Positions 1 to 8,634 of a DNA stretch of 45,019 nt are shown one piece after another. The stretch lies in the NCBI RefSeq assembly GCF_012726345.1, contig NZ_PTXN01000024.1:1-45019 (forward strand), written 5' to 3'. This stretch comes from Marinomonas sp. UCMA 3892 (lineage in GTDB: Bacteria; Pseudomonadota; Gammaproteobacteria; Pseudomonadales; Marinomonadaceae). The position numbers and the translations under genes are program-made. A model generated the notes under the pieces. It saw only the letters and a program-made list of their open reading frames with translations, ran no database searches and was not told where the DNA came from. Within the stretch, counting starts at the first letter, position 1. Each line of letters starts with the position of its first letter.

Positions 1-248
1 GTTAACAATGCCACCCTCAAACACAGCCTAGGTCTGACTGAGTATCGGGCTTTGCGCTATTTTGCACGCTTACCCACCTAAACTGCCGAAGCAGGTTCAC
101 TTGCGTTGTGTACTGTTAACTTCCTATCGCTTCCTTCAGACCCTGCCGTTGGCCAGCAACGCCCTTGCGATTCGGATTCTCTTCCCCCCAGTCGGGGTGA
201 GACAGGTTTCTTACAACCTGACGGGTTTGCCAGCTTCGCTGGGCAAAC
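1..248 (-). mobile_element. Group IIC intron, 5' part (domain I), running off the left edge
   Basis: Read on the minus strand, the sequence starting at about 248 (GTTTGCCC...) behaves like domain I of a bacterial group II intron. It has a GGTTGTAAGAAACC segment, a GCAAGGG motif and a GTCTGAAGGAAGCG block. These occur in the same order and spacing as I remember for the Oceanobacillus iheyensis group IIC intron. The first bases GTTTGCCC resemble the class start GUGUGCCC with one change. The intron begins just after the terminator hairpin of pepA, the preferred target of class C introns. No maturase coding is visible because the rest lies outside the window. The boundary at 248 is inferred. Confidence 0.72.
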
Positions 249-281
249 AAAAAAGCAGCAACCAAAATGGTTACTGCTTTT
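249..281 (-). terminator. Intrinsic terminator of pepA
   Basis: An 8-bp stem (251-258 with 274-281) continues after one mismatch into a 5-bp stem (260-264 with 268-272) closed by a three-base loop. On the minus strand it is followed by a run of T. It sits 35 bp past the pepA stop codon and forms the 5' exon of the group II intron. Confidence 0.85.
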
Positions 282-315
282 AAAAAAACACGATGTAAGT
301 GTTAAAAAGAGCCGA

Positions 316-1776
316 TTAAGCTTTAGCAAGCAAATAGCGAGTCAATAACGCAACAGGACGACCACTTGCACCTTTCGTTGCACCACCAGCCCATGCTGTA
401 CCGGCGATATCCAAATGTGCCCAAGGATAAGATTCAGTAAAGCGCGATAAGAAACACGCTGCTGTCACTGAACCCGCTTCAGGACCACCAATATTAGCAA
501 TATCAGCGAAGTTACTATCTAGTTGCTGCTGGTATTCCTCATCAAGCGGCATTTGCCAAATTTTATCAGCAGATACTTGGCTTGCTGTTTTCAATTCAGA
601 CGCAATATCATCATTGTTCGCGTACATACCAGAGTTAACGCTACCCAAAGCAACAACACAAGCGCCAGTCAAAGTGGCAATATCAACAACCGACTGCGGT
701 TTGAAACGCTCAATGTAAGTCAATGCATCACAAAGCACTAAACGACCTTCGGCATCGGTATTCAAAATCTCTACCGTCTGACCTGACATAGTCTTAACAA
801 TATCACCAGGCTTTGTGGCACGACCACTTGGCATATTCTCTGCCGCTGCAATCACTGCTGTGAAGTTAAGTTTTGGCTTAAGCTCACAAATAGCCTTCAT
901 CGTACCGAAAACACTAGCAGCACCGCACATATCGTATTTCATCTCGTCCATTTTCGGACCAGGTTTTAAGGAAATACCGCCTGTATCAAAAGTAATACCT
1001 TTACCTAGAAGAACGTGAGGCGCTTCACCTTCTTCACCACCGCGGTAGTTCATAACAATTAAATAGCTCGGCTGATCACTGCCACGGCCAACAGACAGTA
1101 AGCAATGCATGCCTAACTCGTCCATTTTCGTTTCGTCCAACAGCTCAACACCAATACTGTATTCTTCACCTAACTGCTGCGCTTTAGACGCCAAATAACT
1201 TGGTGTACAAACATTACCAGGCAGGTTTCCTAGCTGGCGTGCAAAGGCAGAACCTTTCGCTGTCGCCGTGCCTATTGCCAAAGCAGCCTCATCTGTACCC
1301 TCTAACAACAAAGATGTCACTTTTGTCGCTTTTTCAGCATCATCTTTTTTGAAGCCAAGGAAGTTATAAAAACCTTCATTCAACCACTGAGCAACCAAAG
1401 CTAGCACATCAGCCTGAGAACGATTTTTCAACACCAATCCAGCACTTGCAACCGCAACTGAAGCAAATGGCAAACCTTTAATTTGAGCTGCTACGGCTGC
1501 GATGACTTTACGAGCTTGCATATCACTCAACTGAGCATCTTTACCAACACCAACTAACAATACTGCTTGAGCGAAATCTTGTGACATACCAGGCAATAAG
1601 AGTGTTTGCGCCACACTACCTTTAAATACACCAGTTTCACGCAATTGAGAAACTTGCCCATTGGCATTCTCATCAACCCAAGCAGTTGACTCTGAAAAGT
1701 CACCTTCACTTGGAACAAATGCAACAAGCAAGTCTGCTTGCACTGCGGATAAGCGATCAAATAACGCCATATTCAT
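316..1776 (-). CDS. pepA: Leucyl aminopeptidase PepA (M17 family)
   Basis: Cytosolic manganese/zinc aminopeptidase that removes N-terminal residues from peptides; in E. coli it is also a DNA-binding co-factor in Xer recombination and carAB control. The 486-residue product has the M17 signature NTDAEGRLVL and, before it, GKGITFDTGG and KYDMCGAA, which carry the metal-binding Lys and Asp residues and the catalytic Lys. Length is close to the E. coli enzyme (503). The start at 1776 (MNMALFDRL) is preceded by GAGGG at 8 nt; an upstream in-frame ATG would add 16 residues unlike the family, and the ATG at 1770 is too far from the ribosome site. It diverges from lptFG, a conserved arrangement. The expected downstream neighbour (holC) would lie beyond the intron at the left edge. 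Confidence 0.96.
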   Translation of the reverse strand: MNMALFDRLSAVQADLLVAFVPSEGDFSESTAWVDENANGQVSQLRETGVFKGSVAQTLLLPGMSQDFAQAVLLVGVGKDAQLSDMQARKVIAAVAAQIKGLPFASVAVASAGLVLKNRSQADVLALVAQWLNEGFYNFLGFKKDDAEKATKVTSLLLEGTDEAALAIGTATAKGSAFARQLGNLPGNVCTPSYLASKAQQLGEEYSIGVELLDETKMDELGMHCLLSVGRGSDQPSYLIVMNYRGGEEGEAPHVLLGKGITFDTGGISLKPGPKMDEMKYDMCGAASVFGTMKAICELKPKLNFTAVIAAAENMPSGRATKPGDIVKTMSGQTVEILNTDAEGRLVLCDALTYIERFKPQSVVDIATLTGACVVALGSVNSGMYANNDDIASELKTASQVSADKIWQMPLDEEYQQQLDSNFADIANIGGPEAGSVTAACFLSRFTESYPWAHLDIAGTAWAGGATKGASGRPVALLTRYLLAKA

Positions 1777-2032
1777 GAAAAAAACCCTCAATAAAATAAC
1801 TTCAAGACATTTACACAAGGTCACCAGTTAAGCAAAGACAAGGCAAAAAATACGATTTATTAGCTATAAATCGACACTTTAAGACCATTTTTAACGCTCT
1901 ATATTACAAGTAGCGTTGTCGTGCAAAAGTCTCATTTTAAAAAAAACTGGATAATAACCTTCTTACCACGAGATAATGGGGGCTTTAGATGTGTAATCAA
2001 CTCTACGCTTAAAAAGCAGAATCCATCCAGAG

Positions 2033-3148
2033 GTGACTTTGAGACTATTCAGATACTTAGCGAAAGAAGTGCTGGTGTCAACAGCTGGCGTTACGCTAAT
2101 TTTACTACTCGTCATTCTAAGTGGTCGATTTTCCTTTTATTTGGGCCGTATCGCCGACGGAAAAATGACCTTCGAGTTTCTATTCGTGATTCTAGGCTAT
2201 CATGTTCCCAGTTTCGTCCAGATGATCCTGCCATTAGCTTTTTTCTTGGCGTTATTACTTTCTTTTGGGCGCCTTTATATAGAAAATGAAATGTCGGTAC
2301 TTTTTTCCAGCGGCATCAGCAAAGTAAAACTTGCAGGCTATACTCTTGGTATCGCTTTTCTTGTCGGTTTAGTCAGTGCCTCCATCAATTTTTGGCTCGC
2401 ACCATACAGTGAGTACAAAGCAGCTGAAGCGTCGCAAGCCCAAAACCAACTATCAGCCTTTGATTTTCTAATCCCTGGCCGCTTTGAAGGCAGTGGCCAA
2501 CGTACAACTTATATAGATAGCTTCACCAAAGAAGGCTGGATGAATCAAATATTCCTTTCTGATGTGGTTCGCAAAAAAGACACAAACATTCCAATACAAA
2601 CATTTGCAGCCAATGCAGAACAAATCCGCATTAGCTCTGAAGACAATCAAAACTACCTTGTATTCAAAAACGGCACTCGCTACGAGGGCAAACCAGGCAC
2701 AGCAAATTATCGAATTACGCAGTTTGATACCTACGCAATACGCATGGAAAGCAAAGATGAAAGCATCATTGATGACCCTTACACCCAAAACACTCTCAGC
2801 TTAATTAATAGCGATAAACTCTTAGAAAAAGTCGAGCTCCAATGGCGTATTTCGTTGGTTCTCATTATTCCTATTCTAGCCATCATTGGCCTCTCACTAA
2901 GCCAAGTAAATCCAAGGCAAGGCCGCTTTTTCAAAATGCTACCTGCGATTCTTTTAATGATATTGTATATCGCCCTTCTTATTTGGGGACGAACATCACT
3001 GGAAAAAGGCAAACTCCCTATCCAACTTGGTTTATGGTGGATTCATGGCATATTCATACTCATCGCCGCCTTACTTTTTGCGCAGTACAATCAAGTATTT
3101 GAACGCCGCAAGACCCGACAATCCAATGCTGCAAACTCAAGCGAGTAA
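2033..3148 (+). CDS. lptF: LPS export ABC transporter permease LptF
   Basis: Inner-membrane permease of the LptB2FGC complex that extracts lipopolysaccharide from the inner membrane and drives it along the Lpt bridge. About 370 residues, as usual for the family: hydrophobic segments near the N-terminus (RYLAKEVLVSTAGVTLILLL), a periplasmic beta-jellyroll-like middle part (about residues 125-270) and three hydrophobic segments at the C-terminus. The start is uncertain: the GTG at 2033 lies inside the ribosome site AGAGGTGA, whereas the TTG at 2039 has that site at 5 nt and begins with RLFRYL, like other LptF proteins, so 2039 may be the true start. lptG follows after 5 bp, so the two are co-transcribed. 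The 256-bp gap to pepA must hold both divergent promoters; I see no convincing -35/-10 pair there. Confidence 0.93.
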   Translation: MTLRLFRYLAKEVLVSTAGVTLILLLVILSGRFSFYLGRIADGKMTFEFLFVILGYHVPSFVQMILPLAFFLALLLSFGRLYIENEMSVLFSSGISKVKLAGYTLGIAFLVGLVSASINFWLAPYSEYKAAEASQAQNQLSAFDFLIPGRFEGSGQRTTYIDSFTKEGWMNQIFLSDVVRKKDTNIPIQTFAANAEQIRISSEDNQNYLVFKNGTRYEGKPGTANYRITQFDTYAIRMESKDESIIDDPYTQNTLSLINSDKLLEKVELQWRISLVLIIPILAIIGLSLSQVNPRQGRFFKMLPAILLMILYIALLIWGRTSLEKGKLPIQLGLWWIHGIFILIAALLFAQYNQVFERRKTRQSNAANSSE

Positions 3149-3153
3149 CCAAT

Positions 3154-4215
3154 ATGACTAAAATAGATAAATACATCGCTAGCAGCGTTTTATGGGCCTT
3201 TTTAATTGTCGCTGTGGTACTACTTGGGTTGGATTTTGCACTAACTTTTATAGAGCAAATCAAAAAGGTAAACGACAACTACACCATACAATCGTTACTA
3301 CAGGTCATCCTATTTCGCCTACCAGGAAAATTAGCTGAATATATTCCGATTGCCTCATTAATTGGCACTTTAATGGGATTAGGTACACTAGCTGCAACAT
3401 CTGAATTAACCGTGATGCGCGCCGCAGGGATGCCGATTTGGCGTATTGGTTTTGCAGCATGCCAACCAATATTACTAGTCTCTCTACTAGGAATGGGAGT
3501 TTCAGAATTTGTCGCCCCTGTAGCAGAGCAAAAAGCGAACCTAATAGAAAAATTTAAGGGTCAGGAAAGCGGAGCCTTCTCACTAACAGGAGGCGTTTGG
3601 CTAAAAGCCGACAATGATTTTGTTTATATTGATGCTGCCGACGCAGTAGGGACGCTGTATGGCATACAGATTTTCTCACCTGATGGTCAGCAGCTGAAAC
3701 ACATCATTACAGCAACTAGTGCACAACATACAGAAGGCTCCCAATGGCAATTAAATAACGTGACAGAAACTATCTTCGCACCTGATCATGTAGAGAAAAA
3801 AAGCCTGGAACACGCAAATTGGAACGTCAGCATCACCCCTGAACACTTGTTTTTGGCCTCACAAGAACCCGACGCTTTATCTCTAAGCCAGCTTAAAAAC
3901 TATCAAACTTACTTAAAGCAGCAAAAACTCGATGGCGCTCAATATGAGTTGGAGTTTTGGATTACGGCATTACGGCCAATCGCCTCGTTAGCTCTCGTGC
4001 TCGTTGCACTATCGAGCGTCTTCGGACCACTTAGATCTTCCACAATGGGTGGTCGAATATTCACAGGGGTCATCATTGGCTTAGCATTTCAAAATGCGCT
4101 CAACCTATTTGGTCGTATGAGTGTTGCCATTAACTTCCCGCCAATCATAGGCGTTAGTATTCCAATTATTATCTGTTTACTAGCAGGGATTATATTAGTA
4201 AGGCGCAGAGGTTAA
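3154..4215 (+). CDS. lptG: LPS export ABC transporter permease LptG
   Basis: Partner permease of LptF in the LptB2FG transporter. 353 residues (E. coli LptG 360). It starts MTKIDKYIASSVLWAF, has a hydrophobic N-terminal helix, the conserved segment with ELTVMRAAGMPIWRI (the cytoplasmic coupling region that contacts LptB), a periplasmic domain and three C-terminal hydrophobic helices ending in VRRRG. It follows lptF by 5 bp, and the pair is convergent with the aminotransferase gene. A weak stem-loop (CAGAG/CTCTG) overlaps the stop codon but has no T run, so no clear terminator is assigned. Confidence 0.95.
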   Translation: MTKIDKYIASSVLWAFLIVAVVLLGLDFALTFIEQIKKVNDNYTIQSLLQVILFRLPGKLAEYIPIASLIGTLMGLGTLAATSELTVMRAAGMPIWRIGFAACQPILLVSLLGMGVSEFVAPVAEQKANLIEKFKGQESGAFSLTGGVWLKADNDFVYIDAADAVGTLYGIQIFSPDGQQLKHIITATSAQHTEGSQWQLNNVTETIFAPDHVEKKSLEHANWNVSITPEHLFLASQEPDALSLSQLKNYQTYLKQQKLDGAQYELEFWITALRPIASLALVLVALSSVFGPLRSSTMGGRIFTGVIIGLAFQNALNLFGRMSVAINFPPIIGVSIPIIICLLAGIILVRRRG

Positions 4216-4274
4216 ACTCTGAGCCTTACTCTTAAATAAAAAAACAATCCCAAATCAAACCGTCGTATCTGTAA

Positions 4275-5441
4275 CTAAGAAGCCATGAAACGAGCAATTC
4301 TCACTAGTGCTTCTTGCAATCTAGCCTCATCACAAGTGTATGCAAAGCGCACGTATTTATGTGCATCCTTGATACCAAAATCAGCCCCTGGCGTAAGTGC
4401 CACTTTTTCTTGCTCAAGTAACGCCAAACACCAAGCCATAGCATCCTGCGTCACGCTCGACACATCAACATAGATATAAAAAGCCCCATGCGCCGGCGCA
4501 ACTACCGGTAAACCTATCGCCTCTAAGCCTTCCAGCAAAACCAATCGGCGAGCATTCAATGTTTGTCGACGTACTTCGCACTCAGCTAACACATCTGGAG
4601 AAAACGCTCGCACTGCTGCATATTGAGAGACACTTGGCGCGGCAATAAATAAGTTTTGCGCCAACTTTGTCGCACCTTCAATAGCCCATTCGGGCACAAC
4701 CAACCAACCTAATCGCCAACCAGTCATAGCAAAATACTTCGAGAAGCTGTTAATCACAAAAATATCGTCGGCAATAGATAATGCAGAAAAATCATCTCCC
4801 TCATAAACTAAGCCTTGATAGATCTCATCCACCAATAAATGGCCACCTAGCTCACTCACCTTTTCCCAAGCATCCGATATATAAGACTTACTGAGTACCG
4901 CACCGGTCGGATTAGAGGGCGAAGCAAGCCAAAGCCCTGCCGTATTTTCACCCCAATGATTAGCTAAAGCACTCAAATCCATTTCAAAACCTTCTTCAGG
5001 TTTTGTTTCGATCAATTTTGCTTGCGCACCAGCCTGAATCAAAAAGTGTCGATTACATGGATAGCATGGATCAGGCATCACCACTTCTTCGCCGGGATTC
5101 ACCATCAGCGATGCCATTAGTAACAAAGCTCCTGAAGCTCCGGGTGTAACAATAATTCGCTCTGGTGAGACCGCAACCTGATAGCGACTAAGGTAATCAT
5201 CACTAATAGCACGTTTAAGTTCAGGCAAACCAGTTGCCGAGGTATAGCCTGTTTTACCCTGCTGAATCGCCTCCATACCAGCGTTAGCAACAGCCTCCAC
5301 AGCAACAAAGTCTGGCTCACCAACTTCAAGGTGAATAACATCTTCACCTTGAAGTTGTAGCTGTTTGGCCCGAGCCAATACTTCCATCACCTGAAACGGC
5401 GAAATTTGCCCAACTCTTGTTGCTAACTTATGCTTTTCCAT
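4275..5441 (-). CDS. PLP-dependent class I/II aminotransferase
   Basis: A fold-type I aminotransferase of the aspartate/aromatic aminotransferase superfamily, 388 residues. Visible elements are the substrate-loop segment HLEVGEPDF, the glycine-rich PLP phosphate site TPGASGALLLM, the LASPSNPTGAV motif (Asn that contacts the cofactor), VDEIYQGLVY, and the Schiff-base lysine in INSFSKYFAMTGWRLGW. A C-terminal FAYTCDEARL segment carries the carboxylate-binding Arg. The amino-donor specificity cannot be read from the sequence. The start at 5441 (MEKHKLATRVG) is chosen because the 37 upstream in-frame residues are unlike the family; the purine-rich GGTAGAGAAAACGGG precedes it. It is divergent from dksA, a pairing also seen in other gammaproteobacteria. 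Confidence 0.88.
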   Translation of the reverse strand: MEKHKLATRVGQISPFQVMEVLARAKQLQLQGEDVIHLEVGEPDFVAVEAVANAGMEAIQQGKTGYTSATGLPELKRAISDDYLSRYQVAVSPERIIVTPGASGALLLMASLMVNPGEEVVMPDPCYPCNRHFLIQAGAQAKLIETKPEEGFEMDLSALANHWGENTAGLWLASPSNPTGAVLSKSYISDAWEKVSELGGHLLVDEIYQGLVYEGDDFSALSIADDIFVINSFSKYFAMTGWRLGWLVVPEWAIEGATKLAQNLFIAAPSVSQYAAVRAFSPDVLAECEVRRQTLNARRLVLLEGLEAIGLPVVAPAHGAFYIYVDVSSVTQDAMAWCLALLEQEKVALTPGADFGIKDAHKYVRFAYTCDEARLQEALVRIARFMAS

Positions 5442-5609
5442 CCCGTTTTCTCTACCTTTATCAACCTGTTTTAAAAATATCGCGACATTTTGCGCAAAAA
5501 ATGTGGTTAACGAACACATTATCTGGTAAGTTTCCGCCCGAAAATAAATCACCTAATTTTATTGGTTACAGGCTACCACAATGGAAACCTGCGAAGTGAG
5601 GCAATGCGT

Positions 5610-6044
5610 ATGCCAAATATGAACCCTGAGTCATTAATGAAAGACTTCACTCCTTATGTTGCTAAGGATGGCGAAGAATACATGAACGAGAACCAGTTGG
5701 CGCACTTTAAAAGCATCCTACTCAACTGGAAGCAAAATCTTATGGAAGAAGTTGATCGTACTGTTCATCATCTTAAAGAAGAAGCTGTGAACTATGCCGA
5801 TCCAAACGACCGTGCTAGCCAAGAGGAAGAGTTTAGCCTAGAACTTCGCGCTCGAGATCGCGAACGTAAACTGGTTAAAAAAATCTCTCAAACTATCGAA
5901 CTTATCGATGCTGATGATTATGGCTTTTGCGAAGAATGTGGCATTGAAATCGGCATTCGCCGCTTAGAAGCTCGCCCAACAGCAACAATGTGTATTGATT
6001 GCAAAACACTAGCTGAAATCAAAGAGAGACAAATCGGCGGCTAA
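5610..6044 (+). CDS. dksA: RNA polymerase-binding transcription factor DksA
   Basis: DksA inserts its coiled-coil tip into the secondary channel of RNA polymerase and, with ppGpp, represses rRNA promoters and activates amino-acid promoters. The 144-residue product has the coiled coil (about 33-100) with the tip motif DPNDRA (Asp64, Asp67, Ala69) and a C4 zinc finger (Cys107, Cys110, Cys128, Cys131). Start at 5610 chosen because GAGG lies 8 nt upstream; longer in-frame starts add 16 residues with no family match. gluQ follows after 32 bp, the usual dksA-gluQ pair, with a possible regulatory hairpin between them. Confidence 0.96.
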   Translation: MPNMNPESLMKDFTPYVAKDGEEYMNENQLAHFKSILLNWKQNLMEEVDRTVHHLKEEAVNYADPNDRASQEEEFSLELRARDRERKLVKKISQTIELIDADDYGFCEECGIEIGIRRLEARPTATMCIDCKTLAEIKERQIGG

Positions 6045-6080
6045 CACTGTGAGTTTAAGAACAGTGCTTAAAAACAGTGT
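6044..6080 (+). promoter_or_regulatory. Inverted repeat at the dksA-gluQ junction covering the gluQ start codon
   Basis: ACACTGT at 6044-6050 is complementary to ACAGTGT at 6074-6080, which contains the GTG start codon of gluQ (6077). A second copy of ACAGTG at 6061-6066 can pair with the same left arm, giving two mutually exclusive hairpins. The structure starts at the last base of the dksA stop codon. It could couple gluQ translation to dksA translation; this is inference. Confidence 0.4.
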
Positions 6081-6976
6081 CTAACCACGAAAGCTTTATT
6101 TCAAATATCTATCGTGGCCGTTTTGCGCCTTCGCCAACCGGCCCACTCCATTTTGGCTCGCTAGTCAGCGCATTAGCGAGCTATTTGGATGCAAAAAAAC
6201 AGCAAGGCAGCTGGATCATTCGCATTGAAGATGTGGATGGAACACGCTGCAAATCTAGCTACGCCCAACAAATCATCGAGACACTCAACAGCTATCAGCT
6301 TTTTTCCGACGAACCCATTCGCACCCAAAGCCAACACAACGCTCTTTATGAACAAAAGCTACACGAGTTAAAAAAACAAAGTTTTGTTTTTCCTTGCAAC
6401 TGCACTCGCCAATCACTCGCTCAATATAATGGAAACCACCCCTTTGAATGCCAAAGCTCGATTAACAAACCTCATTCATGGAGACTAAGAACCAGCTCGG
6501 CTGTCTATCAATGCCAAGATAGCATTCAAGGCACTTTACTGTTTACAGATGACCTCAAAAACAATTGTCCGGTTTTAAAAAGAAAAGACGGCTTTTTTTC
6601 TTACCAACTTGCCGTTGTGGTCGACGACCACTTGCAACAAATCAGCCACCTTGTGAGAGGTGCAGACTTAATAGAAACCACAGCTCAACAACTTTACCTT
6701 TACGATTTATTTGGCTGGACGCCGCCAAATATTTGCCACATCCCGCTCATTACCAATCATTATGGCGATAAAATCAGCAAACAAAACCACGCCAAGGCAA
6801 TTGAAAACCATCATCTTCCAACACTAATACGCGCACTTCACTATCTGAAAATTGATCTTGCATCGCCTTCCTCCATCACTGATGCACTATGGCAGGCTAT
6901 CGAAGCATGGGATCCAAGCAAACTAAAAGGAACTAAATACCTCCCTCTCGAAGCACAAGACCTGCATTTCATCTAA
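6077..6976 (+). CDS. gluQ: Glutamyl-Q tRNA(Asp) synthetase
   Basis: Truncated glutamyl-tRNA synthetase paralogue that attaches glutamate to the queuosine base at position 34 of tRNA(Asp). The 299-residue product has the catalytic core only: RFAPSPTGPLHFGSL (HIGH-like motif, residues 25-28), a zinc site formed by Cys107, Cys109, Tyr117 and Cys125, and the KISKQNHA loop (KMSKS-like, about residue 236). The anticodon-binding domain of true GluRS is absent, as expected. The GTG start has only a weak ribosome site, fitting translational coupling to dksA 32 bp upstream. Confidence 0.94.
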   Translation: MSNHESFISNIYRGRFAPSPTGPLHFGSLVSALASYLDAKKQQGSWIIRIEDVDGTRCKSSYAQQIIETLNSYQLFSDEPIRTQSQHNALYEQKLHELKKQSFVFPCNCTRQSLAQYNGNHPFECQSSINKPHSWRLRTSSAVYQCQDSIQGTLLFTDDLKNNCPVLKRKDGFFSYQLAVVVDDHLQQISHLVRGADLIETTAQQLYLYDLFGWTPPNICHIPLITNHYGDKISKQNHAKAIENHHLPTLIRALHYLKIDLASPSSITDALWQAIEAWDPSKLKGTKYLPLEAQDLHFI

Positions 6977-7031
6977 CCCCATCCCCCACTATCCACTTAA
7001 CTTAACAACAATTAAATTCAGATTGATTCCC

Positions 7032-7086
7032 CGAGAAGGACTCTCGACCAAAAAAATTGCGCGTGTATAATCGTTACACTAGTTAC
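7032..7086 (+). promoter_or_regulatory. Promoter region of the CbrB-like regulator gene
   Basis: TATAAT at 7066-7071 is a perfect -10 hexamer; the region 17 nt upstream has no good -35, suggesting activator dependence. Just upstream lies the dyad CGAGA-N5-TCTCG (7032-7046). Two GTTAC half-sites follow at 7073-7077 and 7082-7086; they are the reverse complement of the GTAAC repeats found before the sRNA promoter at 8494-8513, so the regulator may control its own gene. Confidence 0.5.
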
Positions 7087-7101
7087 AAGAGGTGACAATT
7101 T

Positions 7102-8505
7102 ATGCACAGCATTATGATCATTTGCCCAGACAACTCACCGCTTAAAGAATCAGAAAAATGGCTCTCGCGATATGGTTTTCAGGTAAATACCAGCAACACA
7201 TTTGAGCAAGCTAACCGATACTATGAGCTATCTGAATTCCATCTATTACTGATTGACCAAGAAGCCATTAGTCACCTTGGCGAAAGCAACACCAAACTCC
7301 CTAGCTTGCCACATCGCATCGTACTTGATGCAAAAGCAAGTTTAAGCACAGGCGTTAGTAGCATGGCGCAAGGGGCGCTTTATTACCTCCCCCTACCAAC
7401 TGACTCAGAAACCCTACTTAAACACGTAGTAAACGCGCTAGAACAGAACAAACAACCAGCGCAGCCATCAAAACAGACAACCCAGGTACTTTTCGCTAAC
7501 ACAGCTGAAGAGGCCAAGAAAGAATCCATTGCCCTAGGTTCAGCTGGCAGCGGTATTATCGGTCAATGCCCACCAATGCAAGAACTCTTCAGTGACATAC
7601 ATAAAATTGCAGGGACCCATGTTACCGTTCTTATCCGAGGTGAATCAGGAACAGGTAAAGAACTAGTTGCCAAAGCGTTGCATAACCTAAGCCAGCGCCA
7701 TAACCACCCAATCATCAGCGTAAACTGCGCAGCAATTCCAGAAAACCTAATAGAATCAGAACTATTCGGCCATGAAAAAGGCGCATTTACCGGAGCAAAC
7801 TCATCTCATGATGGCCTGATTTTCGCTGCCGACAAAGGCACATTATTTTTGGATGAAATTGGTGAACTGCCGCTAGAAGCACAAGCAAGACTATTACGAG
7901 TCTTACAAGAAGGCGAAATACGAAAAGTTGGCGCAACACAGTCAACCAAGGTAAATATCCGACTTATCACCGCAACACATAGAAACCTGATAGAGATGGT
8001 TAAACAGGGTCTCTTCCGAGAGGATCTATACTATCGTCTTTACGTGATGGAATTGCTTCTACCGCCACTGAGAGAAAGAGGTGATGACATTTCCATGTTG
8101 GCACAGATTCTTCTTGAAAAAGCCTGTCAGAAGCACAACAAGCCAACGTACAAATACAATCAAGCTTTCGACAAAGCCATCCGCGCGCACAACTGGCCCG
8201 GAAACGTACGAGAGCTAGAAAATGCCATAGAACGAGCCGTTATTCTAAGCCCTCCGGAAAGAGTCGAAGCAGCCAATTTAAAACTTGCCAGCCAGCAGAA
8301 ACAATCGAAAGCAACGAACATTTCATGGTCAACAGAGCATGACACCATGCCAGGAACAACACTGGACGACTATTTCAAACATTTTGTTCTTACGCACCAA
8401 CACCAGATGACCGAGACGCAGCTTGCACATTCCTTGGGCATATCAAGAAAAAGCTTATGGGAAAGACGACAAAAATTGGCAATCCCCAAAAAAGTAACAA
8501 ACTAA
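7102..8505 (+). CDS. Sigma54-dependent activator, CbrB-like, with degenerate receiver domain
   Basis: Bacterial enhancer-binding protein of 467 residues. The AAA+ domain has Walker A GESGTGKE (180-187), the sigma54-contacting GAFTGA loop (227-232) and Walker B GTLFLDE (246-252); a Fis-type helix-turn-helix (about 438-460, TETQLAHSLGISRKSLWERR) ends the protein. The first 115 residues resemble a receiver: Asp52 stands where the phospho-acceptor is expected, but the N-terminal acidic pair is reduced to CPD and the usual conserved Lys near 98 is not present (YYLPLP). Its place between gluQ and pcnB is that of cbrB in Pseudomonas, but no cbrA sensor-kinase gene is present. The AGAGGTG ribosome site precedes the ATG at 7102. 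The gap downstream holds a sigma54-type promoter and a predicted CrcZ-like RNA. Function as CbrB is inferred from synteny. Confidence 0.88.
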   Translation: MHSIMIICPDNSPLKESEKWLSRYGFQVNTSNTFEQANRYYELSEFHLLLIDQEAISHLGESNTKLPSLPHRIVLDAKASLSTGVSSMAQGALYYLPLPTDSETLLKHVVNALEQNKQPAQPSKQTTQVLFANTAEEAKKESIALGSAGSGIIGQCPPMQELFSDIHKIAGTHVTVLIRGESGTGKELVAKALHNLSQRHNHPIISVNCAAIPENLIESELFGHEKGAFTGANSSHDGLIFAADKGTLFLDEIGELPLEAQARLLRVLQEGEIRKVGATQSTKVNIRLITATHRNLIEMVKQGLFREDLYYRLYVMELLLPPLRERGDDISMLAQILLEKACQKHNKPTYKYNQAFDKAIRAHNWPGNVRELENAIERAVILSPPERVEAANLKLASQQKQSKATNISWSTEHDTMPGTTLDDYFKHFVLTHQHQMTETQLAHSLGISRKSLWERRQKLAIPKKVTN

Positions 8506-8513
8506 AAGTAACA
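8494..8513 (+). promoter_or_regulatory. Tandem GTAACA half-sites, candidate upstream activator site
   Basis: GTAACA occurs at 8494-8499 and 8508-8513, a 14-bp period, overlapping the end of the regulator gene and about 120-140 bp before the predicted sRNA start. From memory, CbrB targets in Pseudomonas contain TGTTAC/GTAACA-type half-sites. The distance suits an enhancer for a sigma54 promoter. No protein binding is shown here. Confidence 0.4.
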
Positions 8514-8607
8514 CTTGCTACCAAAATGCCCAAAAAATAAACACAAATTTGTAAAGAAAGTGTACAAAAATACGCTAAAAACCAACAAAATCAGCACTTT
8601 ATTGTTT

Positions 8608-8624
8608 TTGGCACAACAAATGCC
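8608..8624 (+). promoter_or_regulatory. Sigma54 promoter of the predicted CrcZ-like sRNA
   Basis: TTGGCACAACAAATGCC has GG at 8610-8611 and GC at 8622-8623 with exactly 10 nt between, matching the sigma54 consensus TGGCAC-N5-TTGC except for one base in the -12 box. It lies 100 bp past the end of a sigma54 activator gene. Expected transcription start is near 8635. Confidence 0.75.
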
Positions 8625-8634
8625 TTATATATGG

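Noticed and set aside
62..348. Frames of 73-83 codons near the left edge
   Set aside because: They lie in the structured group II intron RNA and the pepA terminator and have no coding features.
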